Assembly: GCA_021325375.1 (NCBI GenBank)
Contig: JAJPHG010000034.1
Location: 1-64,000, forward strand
Source of the DNA: Alphaproteobacteria bacterium
GTDB lineage: Bacteria; Pseudomonadota; Alphaproteobacteria; Micropepsales; Micropepsaceae
Reading direction: 5' to 3'
Length of the DNA stretch: 64,000 nucleotides
Both the position numbers and the translations under genes were made by a program. Every line of letters starts with the position of its first letter. Within the stretch, counting starts at the first letter, position 1. Positions 25,549 through 34,393 of the stretch are shown here, in pieces. The notes beneath the pieces are model-generated. The model searched no databases and was not told the DNA's origin. It saw only the letters and a program-made list of their open reading frames with translations.

Positions 25549-27018
25549 ATGGGGCGTCAGGGAACGCGAAAGGACGTGAAGACCGTCGCATTCGTTCACC
25601 GGCCGGGGGCCGGCGGACAACTCACCGAGGCCATGCTGCTGGCCGCCTTGGGCGACGAGCTGCGCGTTTGCGCTTTCCGCAGCGAGGCCGGGTGTTGCGG
25701 TGCGGTGCCCTGCAGGCGCTGGTCCGAATTCGACCGCGCGGGCTACCGTCTCTTTCTTCTCAAGGATGGCGAAGGCACGTCTCTTCCGCCGGCCGGAACG
25801 GGCGACGCCAATCTGGTCCAGCTGCGCGAGCCCACCTTGCGCGCGCTTGGCCTCTACGGCCGCGAGCTTGCCGAGCGCAGCAGGCGCAGCTCGATCGAGC
25901 TCCTGCAATCCTGGCTTTCGGCCGAGGCGCTCAGGACGGTGGATTTCCACAAGGCGTGGGGAAGCGACGCGCCGCGCCGCCTGGTGCTGCGCTACGAGGC
26001 GCTGATCCGGACGCCGCGAGAAGCCTTCGAAGCCGTCCTGACCGACGTCGGCCTGCAGATCGACGATGCGGCGCTCGAGCGCGCGGTGGCCGAGGCCGGC
26101 CGCGCGTCCGATCGCGCGGCCGAAATCTCGCTGAGCGCGCTCGAGGCGGACGCGAATTTCGTGCGGCCGCTTTTCGCCGAGTACATGAACCTGCTGAACG
26201 AGGAGGCGGGCTATCAGGGCTACGCCCCGTGGACCGACGTCAAGCCGGCCTCGGGCCCCGTGACGACCCTCTACCGCGCCCGCCGCGCCCGCCGCGACGG
26301 GAACTTCGAGGAGGTCGTAGCCCAGCTCACCCCCTTCGTCGCCGTCAACGCCGTCGAGCCCGAGATCCGCGTCCTGCTCGCCGAGGCCCTGCTCGAGACC
26401 GGCCGCGATCTCGAAGGCCGCCGCGCACTCGAGATCGTCTTCAAGACGGAGCCGGACTGTTTCGAGGGCCACGCCGTGCTCGCGCGCCACGCCTACCGGC
26501 AGGGGCTCGCGACCGAGGGCCGCGCCGTCCTGCGCGAGGCGATGGCGCGGCGCGGCGGCGCCGCATGGACGCGGGCGTTCCTGCAGAGCGCCAGGCTCGA
26601 CGCCGATCTGCTGGGCGAGTTCGCCGGGCACACCGAACCGCCGCTCGGCCGCGATGCGGTCATCGGCGGCTTCTCCTGGATCCTGGGCCGCGAGCCCGAG
26701 AGCGAGGCCGTGATCGAGGTCCACCGCCTGCTGCACGACAGCGACGATCTCAGGTCCTCGCTGCTGCGGTCGGAAGAGTTCCGCCGGTTCCATGCGCGTT
26801 TCGAGGCGGGTGAGGAGAACCTGCCGGCCGACATGTCGGCGCCGCCGTTGCGCGACGAGGTCCTGACCGCGCTCCATTGGCTCTTGGGGCGGTCGCCGCG
26901 CTCGCGCGAGGAGGCCGAGGGCTTCCTCGCCTCGCGGTCGCGCGAGGAGCTGAGGCTGATGCTCGTGGGCTCCGACGAGTTCCGCCGGGCCTACGGCAAT
27001 TTGGCCGAGGGCGTGTGA
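25549..27018 (+). CDS. Degenerate sulfotransferase-like domain fused to TPR-like and repeated C-terminal modules
   Basis: This 489-residue protein begins with HRPGAGGQLTEAMLLAAL in the position of a sulfotransferase loop but without the usual Lys-x-Gly-T-T. A later KAWGSDAPRRLVLRYEALIRTP segment matches the back end of sulfotransferase domains. A TPR-like stretch follows (about 240-345). The tail has two related modules of about 50 residues. Each has ILGREPES/LLGRSPRS, a Leu/Arg-rich middle and SEEFRR/SDEFRR, reminiscent of DUF4214 modules. Catalytic competence is doubtful. It may serve as a scaffold or recognition protein, which is inference. Confidence 0.6.
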   Translation: MGRQGTRKDVKTVAFVHRPGAGGQLTEAMLLAALGDELRVCAFRSEAGCCGAVPCRRWSEFDRAGYRLFLLKDGEGTSLPPAGTGDANLVQLREPTLRALGLYGRELAERSRRSSIELLQSWLSAEALRTVDFHKAWGSDAPRRLVLRYEALIRTPREAFEAVLTDVGLQIDDAALERAVAEAGRASDRAAEISLSALEADANFVRPLFAEYMNLLNEEAGYQGYAPWTDVKPASGPVTTLYRARRARRDGNFEEVVAQLTPFVAVNAVEPEIRVLLAEALLETGRDLEGRRALEIVFKTEPDCFEGHAVLARHAYRQGLATEGRAVLREAMARRGGAAWTRAFLQSARLDADLLGEFAGHTEPPLGRDAVIGGFSWILGREPESEAVIEVHRLLHDSDDLRSSLLRSEEFRRFHARFEAGEENLPADMSAPPLRDEVLTALHWLLGRSPRSREEAEGFLASRSREELRLMLVGSDEFRRAYGNLAEGV

Positions 27019-27063
27019 GCGGCGCTTCCCAAGCCTTGCGTCGCGACGCTATACATCGGCGCG

Positions 27064-28227
27064 ATGATGGACGCGACCAACCCCAAGATCCTGATCGGCG
27101 CCTCGATCCCGCGCTCGGGCCACCATTTCCTGGCCGACATGATGACGAGCTATTTCGGGCACGATCTCTACTATTGCGAGACCTACACGCCCACCAATTG
27201 CTGCCGTGAGGCGCCTTGCACGAGGCGCGGCGCGTTCCGCTACATCTACCAGAAGAGCCACGACCGTAACTTCAAGCTGCCGGCCGACATCGCCGACGCG
27301 CTCTATCTGGTGCAGTACCGCCATCCCGTCGCCGAGGCGCTGTCCGACCGCGAGCTGGACATGCGCGACACGCCCGGCAGGCCGAGCCTTAACTGGCGGC
27401 GCACACGCGAGAGCTTCATGATGTGGCTCGCGGCGAAGGCGGCCTACTATCGCAAGTTCCACGACAAATGGATGGTGCAGCGGCCTGCGAACGCGGTCTA
27501 TCTGGACTACGTCGATCTCTCCCAGCGCCCCGACGAGATGATGCGCGAGATCGTCACCAGGGCGGGTGCCGCGCTCGACGAAGGGCGGCTCGTCCATGCG
27601 GTGGAGGACAGCGGCGGCGTCCTCGGCGGCGCGCGCAAGAAGGGCGTCGCCTATACGCCCAGGGTGAACGCCGACAGCCCTTTTTACGATGCGGAATTGC
27701 TGGGCGTGTTCGAGGATTTCATCCTCAAGAGGTGTCCCGCCTACGGCTTCGCGCGCGAGCTCGAGGGCTCCTATGAGGAGAGCGCGCTTTACGGCCTCAT
27801 CCTGCTCAGGGATCTGGACGAGCCGTTGCCGAAGGGCGAGACCAAGCGCTTCCCGGTGGCGGCGCGTCTGGCGCCGGATCATCCCGAGGTCCTGCGCCGC
27901 TTTGCGCTCAGGGCGCTGCGCGAAGGACGCGCCGTGCCGGCAATCAAGCGCATGGAGAAGCTGCTCACGGATCATCCCTATTTCGGGGACGCCTATGCGG
28001 TTCTGTTCAAGGCCTGCGCCGAGGCCGGGCGGCCGGTGCCGGAATCGGTCCTGACGGGCAATGCGCTCGTCGCCTGTTCCGAGAGCGCCGAGCTTTCCCT
28101 GGCGCTCGGCGCCGCGTTCCAGGCGCATGGGCAGCACGTGAACGCGATGGCGGCCTATGCGATCGCCTGCGCCGTCGAGCCCGGGAACGAGGCGGCGCGC
28201 GGACGTCTCGCCGAAGCCGGGAAATAG
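27064..28227 (+). CDS. Sulfotransferase-like protein with C-terminal TPR-like repeats
   Basis: The N-terminal third has a modified phosphosulfate loop (ILIGASIPRSGHHFLADMM) and a probable 3'-phosphate motif (YLVQYRHPVAEALSDRELD). The Cys-containing block YYCETYTPTNCCREAPC between them is unusual and might bind metal or form disulfides. The C-terminal 130 residues look like TPR-type helical repeats (LAPDHPEVLRRFALRALREG, LTDHPYFGDAYAVLFKACAE). The 387-residue product therefore repeats the catalytic-plus-TPR theme seen in the glycosyltransferase at 20446. Substrate unknown. Confidence 0.7.
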   Translation: MMDATNPKILIGASIPRSGHHFLADMMTSYFGHDLYYCETYTPTNCCREAPCTRRGAFRYIYQKSHDRNFKLPADIADALYLVQYRHPVAEALSDRELDMRDTPGRPSLNWRRTRESFMMWLAAKAAYYRKFHDKWMVQRPANAVYLDYVDLSQRPDEMMREIVTRAGAALDEGRLVHAVEDSGGVLGGARKKGVAYTPRVNADSPFYDAELLGVFEDFILKRCPAYGFARELEGSYEESALYGLILLRDLDEPLPKGETKRFPVAARLAPDHPEVLRRFALRALREGRAVPAIKRMEKLLTDHPYFGDAYAVLFKACAEAGRPVPESVLTGNALVACSESAELSLALGAAFQAHGQHVNAMAAYAIACAVEPGNEAARGRLAEAGK

Positions 28228-28587
28228 ATGCTCGCGGTCGCGGTCGCGGCGCTGGTGGGGCTGGTGGTCGGAAGCTTCCTCGGCACGCTCGTGCTCAGGC
28301 CGCCCAAAGGCCTGCCGGTGGTCGGCGGACGCTCGATGTGCCCTGCCTGCGGGCACCAGCTCAAGGCGGGCGAGCTGATACCCGTCGTCAGCTGGCTCGT
28401 TCAGCGCCGCCGCTGCCGGGCCTGCGAGCAGCCGATCCCGGTCTTCTATCCCGCGATGGAGATCGCAGGCGCCCTGGTCGCGGGTTTGTCGCTGGCTGTC
28501 GTGCCCTGGCCCTTTTGGCTTGCGGCCTGCGCGGCAGGGTGGCTATTGCTGGTCGCCTGCGGTCGCTTGCTTGTGAAGACAGGGTGA
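28228..28587 (+). CDS. Stand-alone N-terminal domain of type 4 prepilin peptidase (A24 N-terminal family)
   Basis: The 119-residue product matches only the first domain of PilD-type prepilin peptidases. It has a membrane helix with GSFLGTLVLRPP, the zinc ribbon CPACGHQL...CRACEQPIPVFYP, ELIPVVSWL and two hydrophobic segments. The aspartyl-protease part (the GD and GxGD helices) is absent. In full-length enzymes this region carries the N-methyltransferase activity. The gene starts immediately after the stop of 27064. It may be a remnant or a repurposed domain, and its role in a glycan locus is unclear. Confidence 0.78.
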   Translation: MLAVAVAALVGLVVGSFLGTLVLRPPKGLPVVGGRSMCPACGHQLKAGELIPVVSWLVQRRRCRACEQPIPVFYPAMEIAGALVAGLSLAVVPWPFWLAACAAGWLLLVACGRLLVKTG

Positions 28588-28641
28588 GGCGTTATAAATG
28601 TTGCGGCGCTGTAATTTCCGTGAAATGCATCACGCGGGCGT

Positions 28642-29343
28642 ATGAAAGACCGGCATCTGATGGCTGACGAGAGCGACCTCGAAACGCGGTTCCAGCAACT
28701 GCTCGCGCGCCGCGGGCAGGATCTCGTGCGCGGACTGATCGACGAGATTTCGGACCTGCACCGCGAGATCGCGGGCCTCAGGCGCGAACTCTCCGCTCTC
28801 AGCGACTATCAATCCATGCGCGACCGCTGGCTGTCCCTGGAAGAGGACACGCCGAGGATCGTGCGGTTCCCGCGCCTGGTGGCCATCGAGCCCGGGCAGC
28901 CGATGCGCACCGCCGACGGGTTCTACCCGGCCGAGACATCGGGCGGCGGCATCCCGTTCCGCTGGACCGGGCCGTCGGCGCAGTTCTCCTTCAACCTCTT
29001 CGTCGACCGCACGCGCGGCGCCGATCTGAGGCTCGAGACGATCAACTGCATGGACGCGGTGGTGCAGAAGAACATGGGCCTGCTCGTCGACGGCGAATCC
29101 GTGCCGGTCGAGGTGACGGTCGACGAGATGGCCTTCACGGCCACCGCCGGCCTGCCGGCCCGCGCCGACGGGCGCTCGACCAATCTGGTCTTCATCCTTC
29201 CCTGCGTGATCGCACCGCTCGATTCGCACGACAGCCGCCAGCTCGGCGTCGCGTTCCGCCAGCTCGTCGTCGCCGCCCGCAGCGAAACCGGCGCCGTCGC
29301 GCCGGAAGTCGCCGTTCCGCCCCGCGATCCCGCGGCGGTCTAG
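28642..29343 (+). CDS. Protein of unknown function, N-terminal coiled coil and beta-rich domain
   Basis: The 233-residue protein (a second ATG lies at 28660) starts with a helical/coiled-coil stretch (LIDEISDLHREIAGLRRELS). It continues as a mainly beta domain with ADGFYPAETSGGGIPFRWTG, FSFNLFVDRTRGADLRLETI and NLVFILPCVIAPLDSHD. Phrases of this kind occur in uncharacterised proteins of glycan loci, but I cannot name a family. It sits 28 nt ahead of the GT2 gene on the same strand, so co-expression is likely. Confidence 0.6.
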   Translation: MKDRHLMADESDLETRFQQLLARRGQDLVRGLIDEISDLHREIAGLRRELSALSDYQSMRDRWLSLEEDTPRIVRFPRLVAIEPGQPMRTADGFYPAETSGGGIPFRWTGPSAQFSFNLFVDRTRGADLRLETINCMDAVVQKNMGLLVDGESVPVEVTVDEMAFTATAGLPARADGRSTNLVFILPCVIAPLDSHDSRQLGVAFRQLVVAARSETGAVAPEVAVPPRDPAAV

Positions 29344-29371
29344 CCGTCACCGTCCGGATGTCCACCGACAC

Positions 29372-30319
29372 ATGAACGCTCCACGCATCACGGCCGCGAT
29401 CTGCACCTACAATCGCTACGACACGCTGGGCTCGGCGATCGAGAGCCTGACGCGGCAAAGCTTGGCCGCGCGCGATTTCGAGATCATCGTGGTCGACAAT
29501 TCCCCCGACCACGACCAATCCGCCGAGATCGCGAAGGACTATCGCGCCGTCGCCAATCTGCGCTGGCTGATCGAGAAGATTCCCGGCCTGTCGAACGCGC
29601 GCAACGTGGCGACGCGCGAGGCCACCGCGCCGCTGATCGCCTTCATGGACGACGACGCGGTCGCCTCGCCCGGATGGCTGCAGACACTGATCGCCGCTTT
29701 CGACGCGTTCGGGGCGCCGTGCCAGATCGTCGGCGGCCGCGTCGATCCGATCTGGGGCGCGCCGCAGCCGGCCTGGCTTCCCGACAGCCTCCTGGGCAAC
29801 GTCTCGGTGGTCGATTGGGGCGGCAAGGACCGCTTCGCGGTGAAGGGCGAATGGGTCGCGGGCACCAACATCGCCTTCCGCGTCGAGGCGTTGAAGGCTG
29901 TGGGTGGCTTCGCCGTGAACCTCGGACGCACCCGCGGCGGCCAGGCGCTGCTCTCCAACGACGAGACCGACGTGATCGAGCGCATGACCGCGAGGGGCGC
30001 AAAGCTCGTCTATTCGCCGAGCGCTGCGGTCGGCCATCTGGTGCCGGCGGAACGGCTGACGCAGGCCTGGTTCCGCCGCCGCGTCGCCTGGCAGGCGGTG
30101 TCCGACTACATGCTGGACTCGCCGGGCCTGTTCGAGAAGGCGCCGGACTATTGGCGCGGCGTGACGGAATTCTTCGCCCGCCTGCCGCCGCAGCATCGCA
30201 ACCCCCGCGGCCTCTATGTCGAGCAGCAAGACCCGGAGATGTTCCGCATGCAGATGTCCGCGCTCTACAACTTCACCGTCGCGCTGCTCGCCGGCTTCAA
30301 CGGGCTCGAGGGAAGCTAG
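29372..30319 (+). CDS. Family 2 glycosyltransferase
   Basis: This 315-residue GT-A glycosyltransferase has AAICTYNRYDTLGSAIESLT at the N-terminus. The nucleotide-binding VVDNSPDHD comes next, then a metal-binding Asp triad in AFMDDDAVASPGWL, and EWVAGTNIAFRVEALKAVGG as the acceptor-side motif. It would transfer a sugar from an NDP donor to a growing oligosaccharide on the cytoplasmic face. No membrane helices are seen. It lies 6 nt before the glycosyltransferase at 30326. Confidence 0.92.
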   Translation: MNAPRITAAICTYNRYDTLGSAIESLTRQSLAARDFEIIVVDNSPDHDQSAEIAKDYRAVANLRWLIEKIPGLSNARNVATREATAPLIAFMDDDAVASPGWLQTLIAAFDAFGAPCQIVGGRVDPIWGAPQPAWLPDSLLGNVSVVDWGGKDRFAVKGEWVAGTNIAFRVEALKAVGGFAVNLGRTRGGQALLSNDETDVIERMTARGAKLVYSPSAAVGHLVPAERLTQAWFRRRVAWQAVSDYMLDSPGLFEKAPDYWRGVTEFFARLPPQHRNPRGLYVEQQDPEMFRMQMSALYNFTVALLAGFNGLEGS

Positions 30320-30325
30320 AGCGCG

Positions 30326-32584
30326 ATGGCGGCGGCCGACACCATGAAGGCCTGGGCCGGAGCGCGGATCGCGGTGCTGTCGCCGACGCCGACCCATCCG
30401 CTCGATTTCGGCAATCGCAAGCGCATCTACCGCATCTGCCGCCGCTACGTCGAGGAGGGCGCGCGGCTCACCTTCATCCACTATCCGGCAGAGCTGGAAT
30501 GGCGCGAGCAGATCCCGTTCCGCGCCCAGCGCATGATGAGCGCGACCTGGGATGAGAGCTTCACCATCGCGCCGACGCGCCGCGTGCACGAGGATCCGGC
30601 CGGCACCTATCACTCCATCGACGAGTGGTGGGACAGCGCGATCGGCGACTTCCTCACCTGGCTGTTCGCGGTGGAATCCTTCGACGTCTTCATCGTCAAC
30701 TATTCCTGGCTCAGCAAGGCGCTGGAATATGCGCCGCGCTCGACGTTCAAGATCCTCGACACCCACGACAAGTTCTCCGGCCGCAAGGAGATGCTTGAAT
30801 CGCTGGGGCTGCGTCCGGAGTTCTTCTACACGACCGACGCGCAGGAGCGCATCGCGCTCGGCCGCGCCGATCTGGTCTGGGCGATCAAGCAGCAAGAGGC
30901 CGACGAGCTGCAGCTTCTGTCCGACAAGCCCGTGCTGGCTTTGCAGCATCTCGATCCGTTCGAGGCGCTCACCCGGCCCACGCCCGACGCGCAGGGATAC
31001 CTGAAGGTCGGCGTCATCGGCGCGCGCAACAACGTCAACCGCATGAACATCACCGAGTTCCTGCGCGACGCCGAGCCGATCTTCCGCGGCGCCTTCGCGC
31101 CGGTGAAGATCATGATCGCGGGCTCGGTCTGCGATCTGCTGGAGAACGTCGAGAGCCCCTTCGTCGAGCTTCTGGGGCCTGTCGCCAGCGTCGAGGATTT
31201 CTACCGCTCGGTGGACTGCGTGGCGGTCCCGATGCGCCGCTCCACGGGCCTCAAGATCAAGACCGGCGAGGCCTTGTCGTTCGGCCTGCCGGTCCTCTCC
31301 CTCGCCCACGCCTTCGAAGGCTACGAGCCGGCGCACAAGATGCACGCGCTCGCCGATTTCGAGGCGATGGCCGAGGCGATCGTCGAGCTTTCCTTCGCGC
31401 CGCACGCGCAGCTCGATGCCCTGGCGGCCGCGTCGGTACAGGCCCACAAGAAAACCGCCACGACGATCGCGAAAGCGTTCCGCCGCAGCGACGCGCTCGC
31501 GCTCGAGAACCGGCGGCTGATCGTGATCGCGGCGGATTCGCGCGCCCTCATCGCCGGCAGCATTTTCGATCAGGTGCTGCGATCGATCCACGGCGCCATG
31601 CGCGAGACGGCATCGGTGACGGTCCTGATCGTGCGCGGCCGGGCACGCGACGTGGCCGCCAATGCGGGCGCCGCCGACCAGCTGCGCCGCGTGATCGTGG
31701 CCGCCGACCTTCCCGGCGCGCAGGAACTGGGCGGCGAGCTTTCCGCCCTCGGCGTCGAAATGTTCGACGTCGCGCAATATCTCGCGACCGCGCGTCCCAC
31801 CATCGTCGTGGCGGATGCGCTGCATCCCGGCCTGGTGGCCGGCGATCTTGCCGGCACGACGATCCTGCTGCGTCCCGAAATGATCGCGATGTCCGATCCG
31901 GGCGCCACGCTCGACATCGCGCTCGGCGGCTATGGCCGCGCCGTGGTGTCGTCGACGGCGCTGTCGGCGGGGCTCGCGGGCCTGTGCGCCGCGACGGGAA
32001 GCGAATACGCGCCCGCGCCGGCGGTGTGGAGCAATGGCGCCTTCAAGATCCGCCGCGCCCCCGATCACACGGGCAGCACGACGATCGCGATGCTGGGCCG
32101 CGCCGGAACGCGGGCGATGGCGATGGCGGTCGAGATGGCGCGCGCCTGGGGCCTGGAGCCGTATATCGTTTCGCCGGCAGCCGAGACGACGGCCGAGGTC
32201 GGCGCGCCTCGCGTCGCGGCGGCCGATTTCGTCATGTCGATCGTCGCAGGCGAAAGGCCGCCGCCGGATTTCGCGGTCGAGCTGGGGGCCAACGAGCCCG
32301 GATTGCCGTTCTGCCGCGAGCTGCTGGACCGCCTTCATGTGCCCGTCATCGCGACGTCGACGGCCGGGCTGCATCGCTCGATCCTGATCGAGAACAGGTC
32401 GATGCACGCGGCGACCGAGCACGAGCTGTGGGAAGCGCTGCGCTCCCTGGCGCTCGATCCGCCCGGGCTGCGCGCGACCGCGCTCAAACATGCAGCCCAG
32501 GACCTGCAGCGCGAGAGGAGCTGGCACGACCTCTGGCGCCGCTGCACCAATTCGCCGGGGATCGAGGATGTCGAGCTTGCCTAA
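30326..32584 (+). CDS. Large glycosyltransferase, GT4-like, with extra C-terminal domain
   Basis: The first 380 residues show a GT-B glycosyltransferase. RIAVLSPTPTHPLDFGNRKR is followed by a DTHDKFSGRKEM segment and the C-terminal donor site VEDFYRSVDCVAVPMRRSTG with KTGEALSFGLPVLSLAHAFE. The remaining 370 residues form a second Rossmann-like region (LIVIAADSRALIAGSIFDQV, TTIAMLGRAGTRAMAMAVEM) with no recognised signature. It is possibly a degenerate second glycosyltransferase. The two-domain length (752 residues) suggests a bifunctional or scaffolded enzyme in the same pathway as 29372. Confidence 0.82.
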   Translation: MAAADTMKAWAGARIAVLSPTPTHPLDFGNRKRIYRICRRYVEEGARLTFIHYPAELEWREQIPFRAQRMMSATWDESFTIAPTRRVHEDPAGTYHSIDEWWDSAIGDFLTWLFAVESFDVFIVNYSWLSKALEYAPRSTFKILDTHDKFSGRKEMLESLGLRPEFFYTTDAQERIALGRADLVWAIKQQEADELQLLSDKPVLALQHLDPFEALTRPTPDAQGYLKVGVIGARNNVNRMNITEFLRDAEPIFRGAFAPVKIMIAGSVCDLLENVESPFVELLGPVASVEDFYRSVDCVAVPMRRSTGLKIKTGEALSFGLPVLSLAHAFEGYEPAHKMHALADFEAMAEAIVELSFAPHAQLDALAAASVQAHKKTATTIAKAFRRSDALALENRRLIVIAADSRALIAGSIFDQVLRSIHGAMRETASVTVLIVRGRARDVAANAGAADQLRRVIVAADLPGAQELGGELSALGVEMFDVAQYLATARPTIVVADALHPGLVAGDLAGTTILLRPEMIAMSDPGATLDIALGGYGRAVVSSTALSAGLAGLCAATGSEYAPAPAVWSNGAFKIRRAPDHTGSTTIAMLGRAGTRAMAMAVEMARAWGLEPYIVSPAAETTAEVGAPRVAAADFVMSIVAGERPPPDFAVELGANEPGLPFCRELLDRLHVPVIATSTAGLHRSILIENRSMHAATEHELWEALRSLALDPPGLRATALKHAAQDLQRERSWHDLWRRCTNSPGIEDVELA

Positions 32585-32643
32585 GGGGTGGAACGGCATG
32601 CGGCTTTGCTGGTTTAATGCCGCCCGCAATCACGGATCGCAGC

Positions 32644-33447
32644 ATGCCCGGTAGGACGTTCCTCCTGATTTCGCACGAGCGCTCGGGCAGCCATCTGGCG
32701 GGCGATTTCCTGGGTGCGCTTGCGGGCTTCCGCGTCGTCGACGAGGTTTGCAACCCCGATGCGCTCAGGCCGTCCAAGCACGCCGAATCGCTGTACCGCT
32801 TCAAATACGATTTCCTCATCCGCGACCCGAGCTTCATGCTCGAGCCCACGCGCAAGGGCCACACCGAATTCGTCGCCTCGTTCTTCGCCCATCTGGCCAA
32901 GCTCAAGGCGCCCAACGACATCGTCGTCGACATCAAATACGGCCATGCGCACAATTTCGAATGGTGGTGGTGTCCGCCGCTGGTCAGGCCGTTCCTCTTC
33001 GTCTTCTGCCAGGAGCGCGACGTCGGCATCGTCCACCTCTATCGCGAGAACGTCATCGAAGCGACGGTATCGAGCCTGATCGCCGACCGGCGGCGCATCT
33101 GGCACTCCTGGCAGGTCAAGCCGGACAGCGACATGAGCACCAAACATCACCTTCCCGCCTATGACGTGGTGCGCAGGGCGAAGATGCTCAAGCGCCAGAC
33201 CGAGATCTTCAAGGAGTGGACAGCCTCCAACCGCAAGCTCGAGCTCACCTATGAGGAGATCGCGGCGCATCTGGGCAAGGGCACCGAGACCGATGCGATG
33301 CTCACCGCCTTCCTCGGCAGCAAGCTCAAGAGCGACTTCCAGCCGCGCCATCAGAAGGTGACGCTTCCCCTGTCCGAGATCGTCGAGAACTACGACGAGC
33401 TGAAAGCGGCCTGCGTCAAGGAAGATCTCGGCTGGTGCCTGCCTTGA
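32644..33447 (+). CDS. Sulfotransferase-like P-loop protein
   Basis: The 267-residue product has FLLISHERSGSHLAGDFLGA as its phosphosulfate loop (Arg-Ser-Gly-Ser-His, the Stf0-like variant). A later VHLYRENVIEATVSSLIADR resembles the 3'-phosphate helix. WHSWQVKPDSDMSTKHHLPA and ELTYEEIA follow in the order seen in Stf0-type trehalose/lipid sulfotransferases. That similarity is a pattern judgement. It overlaps the next sulfotransferase by 13 nt, which implies coupled translation. Confidence 0.75.
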   Translation: MPGRTFLLISHERSGSHLAGDFLGALAGFRVVDEVCNPDALRPSKHAESLYRFKYDFLIRDPSFMLEPTRKGHTEFVASFFAHLAKLKAPNDIVVDIKYGHAHNFEWWWCPPLVRPFLFVFCQERDVGIVHLYRENVIEATVSSLIADRRRIWHSWQVKPDSDMSTKHHLPAYDVVRRAKMLKRQTEIFKEWTASNRKLELTYEEIAAHLGKGTETDAMLTAFLGSKLKSDFQPRHQKVTLPLSEIVENYDELKAACVKEDLGWCLP

Positions 33448-34319
33448 CGGACGGGGCGGACGCCCGCGAGGTCGAGTACCGCTACCCGGATTTCCTCTGC
33501 GTCGGTGCGCAGAAGGCCGGCACCACCTGGCTGGACCGCAATCTGCGCCGTCATCCCGCTCTTTGGCTGCCGCCGATGAAGGAGCTGCAGTACTTCAACC
33601 ACGTCCACATGCCGTCGAACCGCAAATGGACGACGCGGCAGCGGCGCGAGCGCGGCACCCAGATGCTGCGCAACTACGTCGAGAAGCGCTCGCCCGAGGA
33701 GTGGGACCTGCGGCGCATCGCCCGGCTCGCCGACATCAGCGCGGGGCCGGTGAGCGACGACTGGTACGGCCGCATCTTCACCCTGGCCGAGCCGGAGCAG
33801 CTCTGCGGCGAGGTGACGCCGGATTACGCCACGCTGCCGGACGAGGGCATCCGCCACGTGCTCCGGCTCTCGCCCGAGATGCGCATCATCCTGTCGCTGC
33901 GCGATCCCATCGAGCGCAGCTGGTCCCACATCCGCATGATCTCGGAGGCGCGCGGCATAAGCGAGGTCGCCGAGATGGAGACCATGGCCGCCAATGTCGA
34001 TCAGGTCCGGCGCGCCGACTATCCCGCCATGATCGCCAATTGGCGCAGGTTCATCCCGCAAGACCGGCTCCACATCATCTTCATGGACGACATCGCTTCC
34101 GATCCGGCACGTGTGCTCAAGTCGGTCTGCGGCTTCCTGGGCGTGAGATTCCGCGAGAAGAAATTCGCCAAGGCCGACAACGCGATCCATGTCGGCAAGC
34201 CTCGGGAGATACCGCCGCGCGTGCTCGCCGTGCTCAAGACCCGCCTTCGCCCGATCTACGACCGGCTGGCCGAAATCTATCCCGAGATCGCCGCGCGCTG
34301 GGCGGAGCGTCACTATTGA
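33435..34319 (+). CDS. Sulfotransferase domain protein (tandem paralogue 1)
   Basis: A GTG at 33435 inside the preceding gene starts a 294-residue sulfotransferase. It has FLCVGAQKAGTTWLDRNLRR as phosphosulfate loop, GEVTPDYATLPDEGI, and IILSLRDPIERSWSHIRM as 3'-phosphate motif. PREIPPRVLAVL stands near the C-terminus. It is closely related along its whole length to the protein at 35325, separated only by the methyltransferase-like gene. The pair probably acts on similar acceptor positions of one glycan. Confidence 0.92.
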   Translation: MPALTDGADAREVEYRYPDFLCVGAQKAGTTWLDRNLRRHPALWLPPMKELQYFNHVHMPSNRKWTTRQRRERGTQMLRNYVEKRSPEEWDLRRIARLADISAGPVSDDWYGRIFTLAEPEQLCGEVTPDYATLPDEGIRHVLRLSPEMRIILSLRDPIERSWSHIRMISEARGISEVAEMETMAANVDQVRRADYPAMIANWRRFIPQDRLHIIFMDDIASDPARVLKSVCGFLGVRFREKKFAKADNAIHVGKPREIPPRVLAVLKTRLRPIYDRLAEIYPEIAARWAERHY

Positions 34320-34393
34320 GCGCGGCCCCGGCTCGGCCTGTACCTGCGGCATCCGACGTGGCAGCCTGCGCGCGGAACGCAAGCAAGTCCCGC

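Noticed and set aside
29192..32629. Open frame of about 1145 codons on the minus strand
   Set aside because: Shadow of the two glycosyltransferase genes; composition rich in Arg, Ala, His and Gly without motifs.
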